From contig NZ_JANCMW010000012.1 in the NCBI RefSeq assembly GCF_029207565.1, positions 111,181-175,180 of the forward strand: a stretch of DNA of 64,000 nucleotides, written 5' to 3'. The notes under the pieces were generated by a model that had not been told where the DNA came from, searched no databases, and worked only from the letters and a program-made list of their open reading frames with translations. The translations under genes and the position numbers were made by a program. This stretch comes from Marinobacter iranensis. Its GTDB lineage: Bacteria > Pseudomonadota > Gammaproteobacteria > Pseudomonadales > Oleiphilaceae. This document shows positions 42,201 to 50,392 of this stretch, piece by piece (the stretch's first letter is position 1; each line of letters opens with the position of its first letter).

Positions 42201-43124
42201 ATGGCAACTGAGCTCACCCGAAGAAAATTCCTGATGGCATTGGCGGCTACCGGTCTTTCACTGCGCCTCCCATCACTGATGGCTGCCTCTACTGGGGAAA
42301 CGATAACGCGGACCATCCCTTCCTCCGGCGAAACGCTGCCGGCGATTGGTATGGGAACCTGGCGCACCTTCAATGTGGGTGGCGACCAGTACCTGATTGA
42401 CCAGCGCACCGATGTGCTGAAGACCTTTTTCGACCTGGGCGGCACCCTGGTGGATTCATCGCCCATGTATGGTTCCGCAGCCGAGGTGATGGGTGAAGCG
42501 CTGGACACGCTGAATGCCCGTGACAAACTGTTCTCCGCCACCAAGATATGGACCGGAGATGGCGACGCTACCCGGGAGCAGGACCGGGCCTCGCGCAGAA
42601 AGTGGGGCATTGAGCGCTTTGACCTGCAACAGGTTCACAATCTGGTCGCCTGGCAGGCACACCTGGAGACGTTGCAGCAAATGAAGGCCAACGGCGAAGT
42701 GCGCTATGTTGGTATCACTACCTCCCATGGTCGCAGGCACGGGGATTTCGAGCGGATTATGGAAGCCGAACCGCTGGATTTCGTTCAGTTGACCTATAAC
42801 GTACTGGACCGGGAAGCAGAGGAGAGATTGTTGCCGCTGGCAAGGGAGCGCGGTATCGCTGTTATTGTAAACCGGCCGTTCCAGGGCGGTAGCCTGTTCC
42901 AGCGCTTTCAGTCCGAGCCCCTGCCATCCTGGGCCGGCGAGGCAGGCTGTGGCAACTGGGCGGAGTTTTTCCTGAAGTTCATCCTGTCCCATCCGGCGGT
43001 AACCTGTGCCATTCCAGCCACAACCAAGGTGGAACATATGAAGGAGAACATGGGCGCAATGGTTGGCCCGCTACCGGATGAGCAACAACGCTCCCAAATG
43101 GCCGACTACGTCGCCGGGCTGTGA
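42201..43124 (+). CDS. Tat-exported aldo/keto reductase
   Basis: 307 residues from the ATG at 42201, which has CGGAGG upstream; an in-frame GTG at 42177 is less likely. The N-terminus has a twin-arginine signal (TRRKFLMALAATGLSLRLPS), so it should be exported folded to the periplasm. AKR features: LPAIGMGTWRTFNVGG, DSSPMYGSAAEVMGEAL, and QVHNLVAWQAHLETLQQ. The catalytic Tyr is present in PMYGSA; the usual Lys region is ATKIW. It overlaps the membrane-protein gene that follows. Confidence 0.85.
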   Translation: MATELTRRKFLMALAATGLSLRLPSLMAASTGETITRTIPSSGETLPAIGMGTWRTFNVGGDQYLIDQRTDVLKTFFDLGGTLVDSSPMYGSAAEVMGEALDTLNARDKLFSATKIWTGDGDATREQDRASRRKWGIERFDLQQVHNLVAWQAHLETLQQMKANGEVRYVGITTSHGRRHGDFERIMEAEPLDFVQLTYNVLDREAEERLLPLARERGIAVIVNRPFQGGSLFQRFQSEPLPSWAGEAGCGNWAEFFLKFILSHPAVTCAIPATTKVEHMKENMGAMVGPLPDEQQRSQMADYVAGL

Positions 43125-43810
43125 TGGACTCCAACTGGCTCAGCTACTCCCTGTCGGACTTCCTGATGTTCGGCCCCGAGGTATTTCTGCGTCTCTTTGT
43201 CCGCATCAACCAGGATATCTGGCCCTGGCAGGGCATTGCCGTGATCATGGTGGTGGCCATCGGAGCCCTGCTGGTACGTGGGGATATCCTGGCAAGGCGG
43301 GGAATCCTGCTGCTGATGGCCGCTGCCTGGCTTTGGAGCGGGGCCGGCTTCCTGATGGAGTACTACGGGCCAGTGAATTTACCGGCCACCTGGTTCGGCT
43401 GGGCCTTTGTGCTTCAGGGGGCGTTGCTGACCGTGGTTGCTCTGGTCTGGCGTTGGGATACGGTGGCTGAACAGTCAGCCATGGCACGCTGGTCATCCGG
43501 GATTGGCTGGGTGGTGATTATGGGGCTGTCGCCACTGCTGACGGTTGCGCAATCAGGAAACTGGCACTCCGTGGCTCTGTTTGCGGTCACACCCCACGTG
43601 ACCGCGTTGGGGGCAGTACCCTGCATGCTGGTGTTGCCCAGGCGGATACGCTGGCTGTTTCTGCTGCTACCGTTGGTATGGGGTCTGTTCAGCGTGGCAA
43701 CGCTCTGGACGCTCGGCACCAGGGTGCTGGTTGTCATCCCGGCCGCCACGCTGGCTCTGGCGGTTCTGGCGTTGCTGTTCAGTCCCAGGCGGGCGCAAAA
43801 TCGGGGTTAG
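43124..43810 (+). CDS. Multi-spanning membrane protein of unknown function
   Basis: About 228 residues with six to seven hydrophobic segments (for example IAVIMVVAIGALLVRG and WFGWAFVLQGALLTVVALV). It resembles DUF6064-type membrane proteins only loosely. The start ATG at 43124 (or GTG at 43121) overlaps the Tat-AKR stop, so the two should be co-translated; it might supply electrons or anchor the exported reductase (inference). The 3' end overlaps the convergent AKR gene by 32 nt. Confidence 0.75.
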   Translation: MDSNWLSYSLSDFLMFGPEVFLRLFVRINQDIWPWQGIAVIMVVAIGALLVRGDILARRGILLLMAAAWLWSGAGFLMEYYGPVNLPATWFGWAFVLQGALLTVVALVWRWDTVAEQSAMARWSSGIGWVVIMGLSPLLTVAQSGNWHSVALFAVTPHVTALGAVPCMLVLPRRIRWLFLLLPLVWGLFSVATLWTLGTRVLVVIPAATLALAVLALLFSPRRAQNRG

Positions 43811-44588
43811 CGATTCGCTCGCCACGGTCCAGCTTGTCTATCTCCGCGATCTCTTCAGCGCTGAGGGTGATGTTGAGCGCGTCCAGATTGGCCATCTGGT
43901 GCTTTGGCCGGGTTGAGGACGGAATCGGTACCACCCCACGGGAAGCCACCCAGGCGATGGCAATCTGCGCCGCCGATGCATTGTGCTGCCGGCCGATACG
44001 AGCCAGTGTCTCGTCTTCCATGACCTTGCCCACTGCCAGGGGCATGTAGCCGGTCACGGTAATACCCAGTTTCTGGGCATGCTCCACCACCTCACGATTG
44101 GCCAGGAAAGGGTGCACCTCCACCTGATTGGTGAAAATCGGCGTGTCACCGAATATCTCCTTTGCCTGGTCCATCTGGGCGCAGGTGAAGTTGGACAGCC
44201 CGATATGGGTTGTCAGTCCTTCACGTTGAGCATCCCTCAACGCCCCCAGATATTCTGCCATGGGTACTTCATCACCCGGTGAAGGCCAGTGGATCAGGGC
44301 AAGGTCAACATGGTCTGTTTTAAGGCGGGTCAGGCTGTCATGCAGGCTGTTGATCAGGTCGCTGCGCTTAAGCTGGTCATGCCAGACTTTAGTGGTCAGG
44401 AAGATCTCACGACGAGGGATGCCGCTGGAGGTAATGCCATCGCCCACTTCAGCCTCGTTTTCGTAGATCTGGGCTGTATCGATATGGCGGTAGCCGAGGG
44501 AAAGGGCGCTTTTGACCGCGTCTCTTGCGTCATTGCCCTTCAGGCGAAAAGTGCCCATACCGATTTCCGGAAGTGTGCTGAATGCCAT
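43779..44588 (-). CDS. Aldo/keto reductase (2,5-diketogluconate reductase-like)
   Basis: 269 residues starting at 44588, where AAAGGAGG stands at ideal spacing; a much longer open frame (to 44945) upstream has no AKR content. Typical features: EIGMGTFRLKG, the catalytic Asp/Tyr in GYRHIDTAQIYENEAEVG, the Lys in FLTTKVW, the His in LIHWPSP, and the NADPH site VPIPSSTRPKH. It belongs to the DkgB-like group that reduces small aldehydes and ketones. Cytoplasmic. Confidence 0.92.
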   Translation of the reverse strand: MAFSTLPEIGMGTFRLKGNDARDAVKSALSLGYRHIDTAQIYENEAEVGDGITSSGIPRREIFLTTKVWHDQLKRSDLINSLHDSLTRLKTDHVDLALIHWPSPGDEVPMAEYLGALRDAQREGLTTHIGLSNFTCAQMDQAKEIFGDTPIFTNQVEVHPFLANREVVEHAQKLGITVTGYMPLAVGKVMEDETLARIGRQHNASAAQIAIAWVASRGVVPIPSSTRPKHQMANLDALNITLSAEEIAEIDKLDRGERIANPDFAPAWD

Positions 44589-44711
44589 AGTGTCCTCCTT
44601 TGCGAACGCTGTGACTGATATGTGGTGCCCGCCTGCTGGTTCTTCAAGTGGCTGGTGGTTATCATACCGCCCTTCGGAACACCACAAGCGAAAGTTGGTT
44701 GAGGTCAAATT

Positions 44712-45125
44712 ATGCTGACAGGGCAATGCCTGTGTGGCGATATCAAACTGGAATACGACGGCCCCCTGGGGCCCATTGCCCTGTGTCACTGCAGCCAGTG
44801 TCGCCGTGCCCACGGCAGCGCGTTCTCCGCCAGTGCGCCACTGCAAAAGATCCACACCCGTTTTACGGCGGGTGAAGAGCTGATCCGTGAATACGAGTCC
44901 CGCCCGGGAAAGTATCGCGGGTTCTGCCCACGCTGCGGAAGCCAACTCTACAGCCGGGTGGATGCCATTCCTGGTATTTTGCGCCTGCGGGTGGGTGTGA
45001 TCAATGAACCTCTGGAAAAGGGCCCGGCCTCACACGTTTACGTTGGCTCCAAGTCTGACTGGTATACCATCACCGATGATATCCCGCAGTTTGAGAAAAC
45101 CGAAAGGGCCAACGACCCGCACTAG
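44712..45125 (+). CDS. GFA-family (Mss4-like) zinc protein
   Basis: 137 residues with the zinc-binding Cys set of the glutathione-dependent formaldehyde-activating-like family: GQCLCGDIKLEYDG, ALCHCSQCRRAHGSAFSA and GFCPRCGSQLYSR. True formaldehyde activation is rarely shown for these proteins, so only the fold is assigned. It converges with the sugar dehydrogenase gene; stop codons are 10 nt apart. Confidence 0.88.
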   Translation: MLTGQCLCGDIKLEYDGPLGPIALCHCSQCRRAHGSAFSASAPLQKIHTRFTAGEELIREYESRPGKYRGFCPRCGSQLYSRVDAIPGILRLRVGVINEPLEKGPASHVYVGSKSDWYTITDDIPQFEKTERANDPH

Positions 45126-45135
45126 CCCACAGACA

Positions 45136-46263
45136 CTATTCCACTGGTACTATCCGGTAAACCTTGCCGTTATCGGCATCCGTCAGCAGCCATAAAGCGC
45201 CGTCGGGGCCCATGCGCACATCGCGGATGCGCGCCCCGAGGTCTTCCAGTAGATCCTCTTCCTCTTTCACCTCTTCGTTCTCAATGTTCAGGCGCACCAG
45301 CTTTTGCATTTTCAGTGCCCCCACGAACAGGTCACCCCGCCATTCGGGAAACTTATCACCGGTGTAGAAGGCCATGCCGGATGGCGCAATGGACGGATCC
45401 CAGTAATGCAGCGGGTCGGTCACGCCCTCCATGGTGGTCTTGTCGGTGATGGGTATCCCTGAATAGTCGATGCCGTAGGTCACGTCTGGCCACCCGTAGT
45501 TGTTGCCCGCGCGGATGATGTTGATTTCGTCGCCACCCCTGGGGCCATGTTCGTGGCTCCAGATCTCACCGGTCTCCGGGTGAATCGTCATGCCCTGGAT
45601 GTTGCGGTTGCCGTAGGTAAAGAAGGTATCGTTCACGGACGGGTCATCGAGAAAGGGATTGCCCGGCGCGGGCTCCCCGTCGACCGTCAGCCGGTGAACA
45701 CCGCCGGCATCGTCGTCAGTGGCCTGGGCGCGGTCCATCTCGCCCCGGTCGCCCACGGCAATGTACAGGTTGCCCTCGCTGTCAAACTCCATGCGCCCGG
45801 CAAAGTGGCGGCTGGTGTCACCACGGGGCAGGGCCTCGAAAATAACCTCAACGTCCGATAGCCGGTTACCGTCCAGTATCGCCCGGGCTACCCGGGTGGT
45901 CATGCCCTCACGGCTTTTTTTGTGGGCGTAACTCAGGAACAGGGTGCGGTTGTTTTCGAAATCCGGGTGCAGGATCACGTCCAGCAGGCCACCCTGGCCT
46001 GATACCACCAGCTCGGGTACACCGGCAATGGGCTCTTCCTGAAGCTTGCCATTCTCGATGCGGCGCAACCGGCCTTCACGTTCGGTCACCAGTTGGGAGC
46101 CGCCAGGGAGGAAGGCCAGGCTCCAGGGATGTTCCAGGCCCTCGGCGACCGTTTCCAGGCGAAAGTCAGTTTTGTCGGAACTGAAGATCTGGCCTGAGGC
46201 AAAGCCCGTGGTTGCCACGCCAGCCAGGGCCAGGGACGTCAGGATTCTGCCGATTCGGTTCAT
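45136..46263 (-). CDS. PQQ-dependent soluble sugar (aldose) dehydrogenase
   Basis: 375-residue six-bladed propeller of the YliI/Asd type, which oxidises aldoses at C1 in the periplasm with PQQ and Ca2+. An N-terminal signal peptide (ILTSLALAGVATTGFASG) is present. Propeller motifs include GLEHPWSLAFLPGG, GGLLDVILHPDFENN, HFAGRMEFDSEGNLY with the catalytic-type His, SHEHGPRGGDEINII and DPSIAPSGMAFYTGD. The PQQ synthesis genes are not in the window. Confidence 0.9.
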   Translation of the reverse strand: MNRIGRILTSLALAGVATTGFASGQIFSSDKTDFRLETVAEGLEHPWSLAFLPGGSQLVTEREGRLRRIENGKLQEEPIAGVPELVVSGQGGLLDVILHPDFENNRTLFLSYAHKKSREGMTTRVARAILDGNRLSDVEVIFEALPRGDTSRHFAGRMEFDSEGNLYIAVGDRGEMDRAQATDDDAGGVHRLTVDGEPAPGNPFLDDPSVNDTFFTYGNRNIQGMTIHPETGEIWSHEHGPRGGDEINIIRAGNNYGWPDVTYGIDYSGIPITDKTTMEGVTDPLHYWDPSIAPSGMAFYTGDKFPEWRGDLFVGALKMQKLVRLNIENEEVKEEEDLLEDLGARIRDVRMGPDGALWLLTDADNGKVYRIVPVE

Positions 46264-46373
46264 GGGATGTTCTCTCCGTTCGGAATATCTGCCAAGGCAT
46301 ATGCTATGGCTGCAGTCTAGCAGTCAGCACGAAGGGAAGGGCGAACAGTATCAGAATATCCCATTACCAAAAT

Positions 46374-46392
46374 GTTAATGAGAACTATTAAC
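46374..46392. promoter_or_regulatory. Fur box before the 31-aa gene
   Basis: GTTAATGAGAACTATTAAC matches the Fur consensus GATAATGATAATCATTATC at 14 of 19 positions and is embedded in a longer palindrome (AATGTTAAT ... ATTAACATT). It lies 82 nt before the ATG at 46474. Confidence 0.65.
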
Positions 46393-46473
46393 ATTTGTCG
46401 ATTTGTGGTGTAGATTGTAGTTACCGGCATCAACGGGAACTATCGTCAATCAATGTAGACAAGGAGGCGTGCA

Positions 46474-46569
46474 ATGACCCCCGAAGAAGAAGCGATCGAA
46501 GGACTGAAACTGGCGGCCGGCTCTGGTGTGTTTATTCTGGTACTGGCCAGCATTCTCTTGCTCTGGTAA
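46474..46569 (+). CDS. 31-residue single-span membrane peptide, Fur-linked
   Basis: Too short for most gene finders but well supported: AAGGAGG stands six to seven bases before the ATG. The peptide has an acidic N-terminus (MTPEEEAIEGLK) followed by one hydrophobic helix (GVFILVLASILLLW) ending at the stop. A Fur box lies upstream, and the siderophore importer genes converge on it 11 nt away. It may modulate a membrane complex of iron uptake; no family is recognised. Confidence 0.65.
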   Translation: MTPEEEAIEGLKLAAGSGVFILVLASILLLW

Positions 46570-46580
46570 CGGGACCATCA

Positions 46581-48608
46581 CTACTTGCCGTGGCGGCTTA
46601 ATCCCCACAGGAAGTAAACGCCGCCGACCAGGGCTGCCAGCAAGCCTGCGGGCAGCTGGTTGGGAAAGACTACAATTCGGGACAGGTAATCCGCTACCGC
46701 AAGCAGAAGCCCACCCACCAACGCTGCCACAATCAATTGCCGGCCCACGGTCTGCTGCCCCAACACCCTTGCCAGGTGTGGTGCAATCAGCCCAACAAAA
46801 CTCAGCGGGCCAATCACCACCGTAGCCGAGGCAGTAAGCACCGCTGCCAGCATCAGCAGTAGCAGGCGGGCCCTGACAACCGGTAACCCGAGGGAGGAGG
46901 CAGAGGTTTCGCCCAACGGCAGGATGGTCAGCGGCCGTACGATCAGCAACAGCAGGGCACAGATCAGCACGATAAAGCCCATCAGGCCGAAAGCCTCATT
47001 TTCGGAGACCAGCCAGGTGGAGCCGTACATCCAGTTCAACAGTTGTGACGCCACGGTGCCGCCGGAGGCCATCACCAATCGCAACCCGGCATCCATAAAC
47101 ACATACAGGGCCAGGCCGCCGAGCAGGAGCTGGTTGCCGGCAAACCGGTGTTTGCGGGCCAGCAGAAGCAGAAGCCCGAGGGCACCGGCGGCCCCAAGGG
47201 TGGCTGCGCCCAACTGGCCAAGTCGGCTAACCTCAGTACCCGAGAGCACAAGCAACACCATAACCAACGCGGCCCCACCGCTGATGCCCAGCATTTCCGG
47301 GCTGCCCATGGGGTTACCTGTCATCCTCTGAATCAGCGTGCCGGCCAGCCCCAGTGCAACGCCGGCAAGCATCGCCGCCAACATCCGCGGGCCGCGCCAG
47401 ACCCAGGCCTGGTCCCATTGCGTAACGGAGGTCCAGTTCCAGCCATCCAGCCCCGGAGCCCAGCCCATGGAGACAATCAGGGTGATTGCCAGTAGGGCGG
47501 TAACCGCGCCACTCACAAGCAACGGTGACCGGCGATTGGGCATAAAGTCGCCCGGATTGGACGCCTGGCCCGGCATGTGGTGGGTGTTTCTGAAACCTTG
47601 CAGGGCCATCAGGATGACCGGGCCGCCGATCAGCGCGGTGGTGGTCCCCGTGGGTACCAGCGAGCCGTCGCCCCAGGTGGATGCCCAGTGCGCCAGGGTG
47701 TCTGCCAGTAACAGTAAACCGCCACCCATGAGTGTGCTCCACAGCAGGCGGCTGGCCAGTGTGCGGGCGCCCAGAAGGCGGGCCAGTACCGGTGCCGCCA
47801 GGCCCACAAAGGCCACCACGCCAACCCGGCTGACCACGGTAGCCGTCATCAGCACCACCAGGAACAGCGCCAGTGCACGGACAAGCCCAACCTTTGCGCC
47901 CAGCGAACTGGCGGAAGACTGCCCCAGTTGCAGCACCTGCAAGGGCCGCATCAGCAGCAACATCAGGATGGCAATCACCAGCACCTTGGGCCACAGGTCC
48001 ATAAACGGGCCCCAGTTATTCTGTACCAGAGAACCGGCGCCCCAGATAAAGAGATTGCCCAGCCACTCGCCTTTCAGCAGCAGGAACGCCATGTTCATGG
48101 CGCCCAGGAAGAAGGTGATGACCAGCCCGGCGAGGATGACCGTAACGGGCGAGAAACCCAGCCGCCAGGTCAGGGCAATCACCATTCCAATGGCCAGCAG
48201 CCCGCCGCCAATCGCGACCAGGTCCGGGCTGAAGGCCAGCAGGCCGGGCGCGAACAGCGTGGCAACGGTGACGCCGAACTGGCCGCCGGCTTCCACGCCA
48301 AGGGTGGTGGGTGAGGCCAGTGGGTTGCCAAGAACCTGTTGTGTAACGGCGCCGGCAAGCCCTAACCCACAACCGATCAGGATGGCGATGGACACGCGGG
48401 GTGCCCAGCTGAAGTGGGCCAGTACCGAGGAATAATCGTCCGGATTAAACGTCCAGAAGACGGACACCAGGGCGCCGACGTTGAGTTCACCAAGCCACGG
48501 GGTCGCGCTGGCAAACAGGGCACCGAACCATAGAATAATCGCCGCCACGGGAAGCCTGGCTGGAATGACAGGGCGGGAAACCAGTGGGCTCGAAGCATCA
48601 GCGTACAT
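46581..48608 (-). CDS. fhuB: Iron-siderophore ABC transporter permease, fused double FecCD (FhuB type)
   Basis: 675 residues comprising two tandem FecCD permease halves (about 1-335 and 345-670), each with roughly ten membrane segments, as in FhuB. The half-specific motifs SFVGLIAPHLARVLG (second half) and AFVGLAAPVLARLLGA (first half) are the coupling regions for the ATPase; ETSASSLGLPV and QSSASSLGAKV are further paired motifs. It is the last gene of fhuC-fhuD-fhuB in one operon and overlaps fhuD by 11 nt. Confidence 0.92.
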   Translation of the reverse strand: MYADASSPLVSRPVIPARLPVAAIILWFGALFASATPWLGELNVGALVSVFWTFNPDDYSSVLAHFSWAPRVSIAILIGCGLGLAGAVTQQVLGNPLASPTTLGVEAGGQFGVTVATLFAPGLLAFSPDLVAIGGGLLAIGMVIALTWRLGFSPVTVILAGLVITFFLGAMNMAFLLLKGEWLGNLFIWGAGSLVQNNWGPFMDLWPKVLVIAILMLLLMRPLQVLQLGQSSASSLGAKVGLVRALALFLVVLMTATVVSRVGVVAFVGLAAPVLARLLGARTLASRLLWSTLMGGGLLLLADTLAHWASTWGDGSLVPTGTTTALIGGPVILMALQGFRNTHHMPGQASNPGDFMPNRRSPLLVSGAVTALLAITLIVSMGWAPGLDGWNWTSVTQWDQAWVWRGPRMLAAMLAGVALGLAGTLIQRMTGNPMGSPEMLGISGGAALVMVLLVLSGTEVSRLGQLGAATLGAAGALGLLLLLARKHRFAGNQLLLGGLALYVFMDAGLRLVMASGGTVASQLLNWMYGSTWLVSENEAFGLMGFIVLICALLLLIVRPLTILPLGETSASSLGLPVVRARLLLLMLAAVLTASATVVIGPLSFVGLIAPHLARVLGQQTVGRQLIVAALVGGLLLAVADYLSRIVVFPNQLPAGLLAALVGGVYFLWGLSRHGK

Positions 48609-49530
48609 TGTCTGAACCCCCTTCCAGCAGGCTGTCCGTCAGCATGGTCGCCAGGCGTTTCACCGGGTAAACACCGCCGAATGGCCAGATGGCGCCAATT
48701 TCGTACACCTGGTTGCGCTTGACCGCCGGCAGGTAAGTCCAGAACGGGCTGTTGGCCAGGGTGTCTGCAAGCCCGGGGAGGGTCGGGGCAATGACCACAA
48801 TGCGGCTGTCTTCGTAGGGGGCAATGGATTCCAGCCCGACGACAGAAAAGCCCCAGAAATTGCCTTCCCGGGGCCAGGCGTTTTCCAGCCCGAGGGCGTT
48901 CAGGGCGCTTTGGTACAGACCATTGGGGGCATAAATCCGCACGTGGCGGTCATCCATGAAATTGACCAGTGCCACCGGCCTGTCTGTCATGCCGGCTTCT
49001 TCAAGCCGGTGGCGCTGGGTTTCCAGGGTGGCGTCGATGTCTGCCAGAATCGACTCGGCGCGGGCTTCGCGACCCAGCATCTCGCCCAGGGTGGTCAGCA
49101 TCTCACTGGCTTTTTCGAAGGGTTGTCTGCCTTCTGCGTACACACTGATCACGTAGGTAGGGGCTATACGCTCCAGCAGTTTTGCGGCGGGTGCCATTTC
49201 CGCACTGGTGACGATCAGGTCCGGTTTCAGTTCGGCAATGGCTTCCAGGCTGGGAGCCACACGGGTGCCAACATTGGGAACGCTGTCTGGAAGCTCCGGT
49301 TCATTCACCCACACATCGTAGCCGTCGCGGTCGGCCACGCCCACGGGTGTCACACCCAGCAACAGCAGGGCTTCGGTGGCCGCCCAGTTCAGAGCGACAA
49401 CCCGTTCAGGCATTTCATCAAGGGTGAGGGTGCCGCCTTCGTGCTGCCAGGTTTCCGCGTTGGCCTGCAAAGACAGGGCGCTGACGATCAGTAGAGCGAC
49501 CAGGGCTCTGACAGAAGGCCTAATGCACAT
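48598..49530 (-). CDS. fhuD: Iron-siderophore ABC transporter substrate-binding protein (FhuD type)
   Basis: 310 residues with a signal peptide (ALVALLIVSALSLQANA), then a helical-backbone binding protein fold: ERVVALNWAATEALLLLGVT, VGTRVAPSLEAIAELKPDLI, and the FhuD-like ending FGGVYPVKRLATMLTDSLL. Delivers a ferric siderophore, probably hydroxamate type, to the permease. It overlaps both neighbouring genes by 11 nt, consistent with tight coupling. Confidence 0.9.
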   Translation of the reverse strand: MCIRPSVRALVALLIVSALSLQANAETWQHEGGTLTLDEMPERVVALNWAATEALLLLGVTPVGVADRDGYDVWVNEPELPDSVPNVGTRVAPSLEAIAELKPDLIVTSAEMAPAAKLLERIAPTYVISVYAEGRQPFEKASEMLTTLGEMLGREARAESILADIDATLETQRHRLEEAGMTDRPVALVNFMDDRHVRIYAPNGLYQSALNALGLENAWPREGNFWGFSVVGLESIAPYEDSRIVVIAPTLPGLADTLANSPFWTYLPAVKRNQVYEIGAIWPFGGVYPVKRLATMLTDSLLEGGSDNVR

Positions 49531-50293
49531 ACGAGACCCACTGGCCCGGCGCTCGCTCCATCACTCCCATGGGGACACCGTAGATGGATTCCAGAACCCC
49601 GGAGTCCATGATGTCATGCGGGGTGCCGTCCGCGATCAAGCGGCCGGCCTTGAGGGCTACCAAGCGGTCGCAGAAACGTGCGGCCAAGTCTACATCGTGC
49701 AGTACCACGATTACGGTCAGTTCCCGTTCTTCCGCCAGGCGGTGTACCAGGCGCAGGGTTTCCACCTGGTGTTTCACATCCAGCGCGGAAATCGGCTCAT
49801 CAAGAAGCAGGCAGCGGGTTTGCTGCGCCAGCAGCATGGCAATCCAGGCACGTTGACGTTCGCCCCCTGAAAGAGTGTCGACGGAGCGATGCTGGAAGGG
49901 ATTGAGTCCGGTGTCGGCAATGGCCTGGTCGATAAGCCGGTGGTCTTCACTGTTGTAGCGGCCGAGCGGCCCGCGCCAGGGATACCGGCCAAGGGCGACG
50001 AGTTCCCGTACCGTGAGGCCGTCCGTGCCCGGCGGGTGCTGGGGCAGGTACCCGACTGTACGGGCAAATTGTCGCGCTCCGGTGGTGCGGAATGAGCTGC
50101 CAAGCAGGCTGGCATTGCCGGAAGAGGGCGATAGCTGGCGGGCCAGCACTTTCAACAACGTGGATTTGCCGGAGCCATTGTGACCCAGCAGGGCGGTAAC
50201 CTCGCCTTCACGAAACTCGATGTTGATATTGTGAAGGATGGCAGCGTCACCGATGTGCACGCCCAGGCTGGATACTTCGAAGAACGCAGACAT
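49520..50293 (-). CDS. fhuC: Iron-siderophore ABC transporter ATPase (FhuC type)
   Basis: 257 residues. Walker A LLGHNGSGKSTLLKVLA, signature DTLSGGERQRAWIAMLL, Walker B CLLLDEPISALD, and switch His in VVLHDVDLAARFCD. First gene of the importer operon; a Fur-like box lies about 40 nt upstream. Confidence 0.92.
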   Translation of the reverse strand: MSAFFEVSSLGVHIGDAAILHNINIEFREGEVTALLGHNGSGKSTLLKVLARQLSPSSGNASLLGSSFRTTGARQFARTVGYLPQHPPGTDGLTVRELVALGRYPWRGPLGRYNSEDHRLIDQAIADTGLNPFQHRSVDTLSGGERQRAWIAMLLAQQTRCLLLDEPISALDVKHQVETLRLVHRLAEERELTVIVVLHDVDLAARFCDRLVALKAGRLIADGTPHDIMDSGVLESIYGVPMGVMERAPGQWVSYVH

Positions 50294-50329
50294 GCAGGCT
50301 CCCGTAATTCTGAGGGCCTGCAGAATAAT

Positions 50330-50348
50330 CTAAATGCGAATTACTATC
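50330..50348. promoter_or_regulatory. Fur-like box before fhuC
   Basis: CTAAATGCGAATTACTATC agrees with the Fur consensus at 12 of 19 positions and is placed upstream of the fhuC start (50293, minus strand). It is weaker than the other two Fur boxes in this region. Confidence 0.5.
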
Positions 50349-50392
50349 AATATTTGCATGGGGATAGTAGGAGTGAAGGGTGCCGGCCGGCT

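Noticed and set aside
44589..44945. Upstream extension of the aldo/keto reductase frame
   Set aside because: AAAGGAGG stands directly before 44588, and the extension overlaps the GFA gene and shows no AKR sequence.
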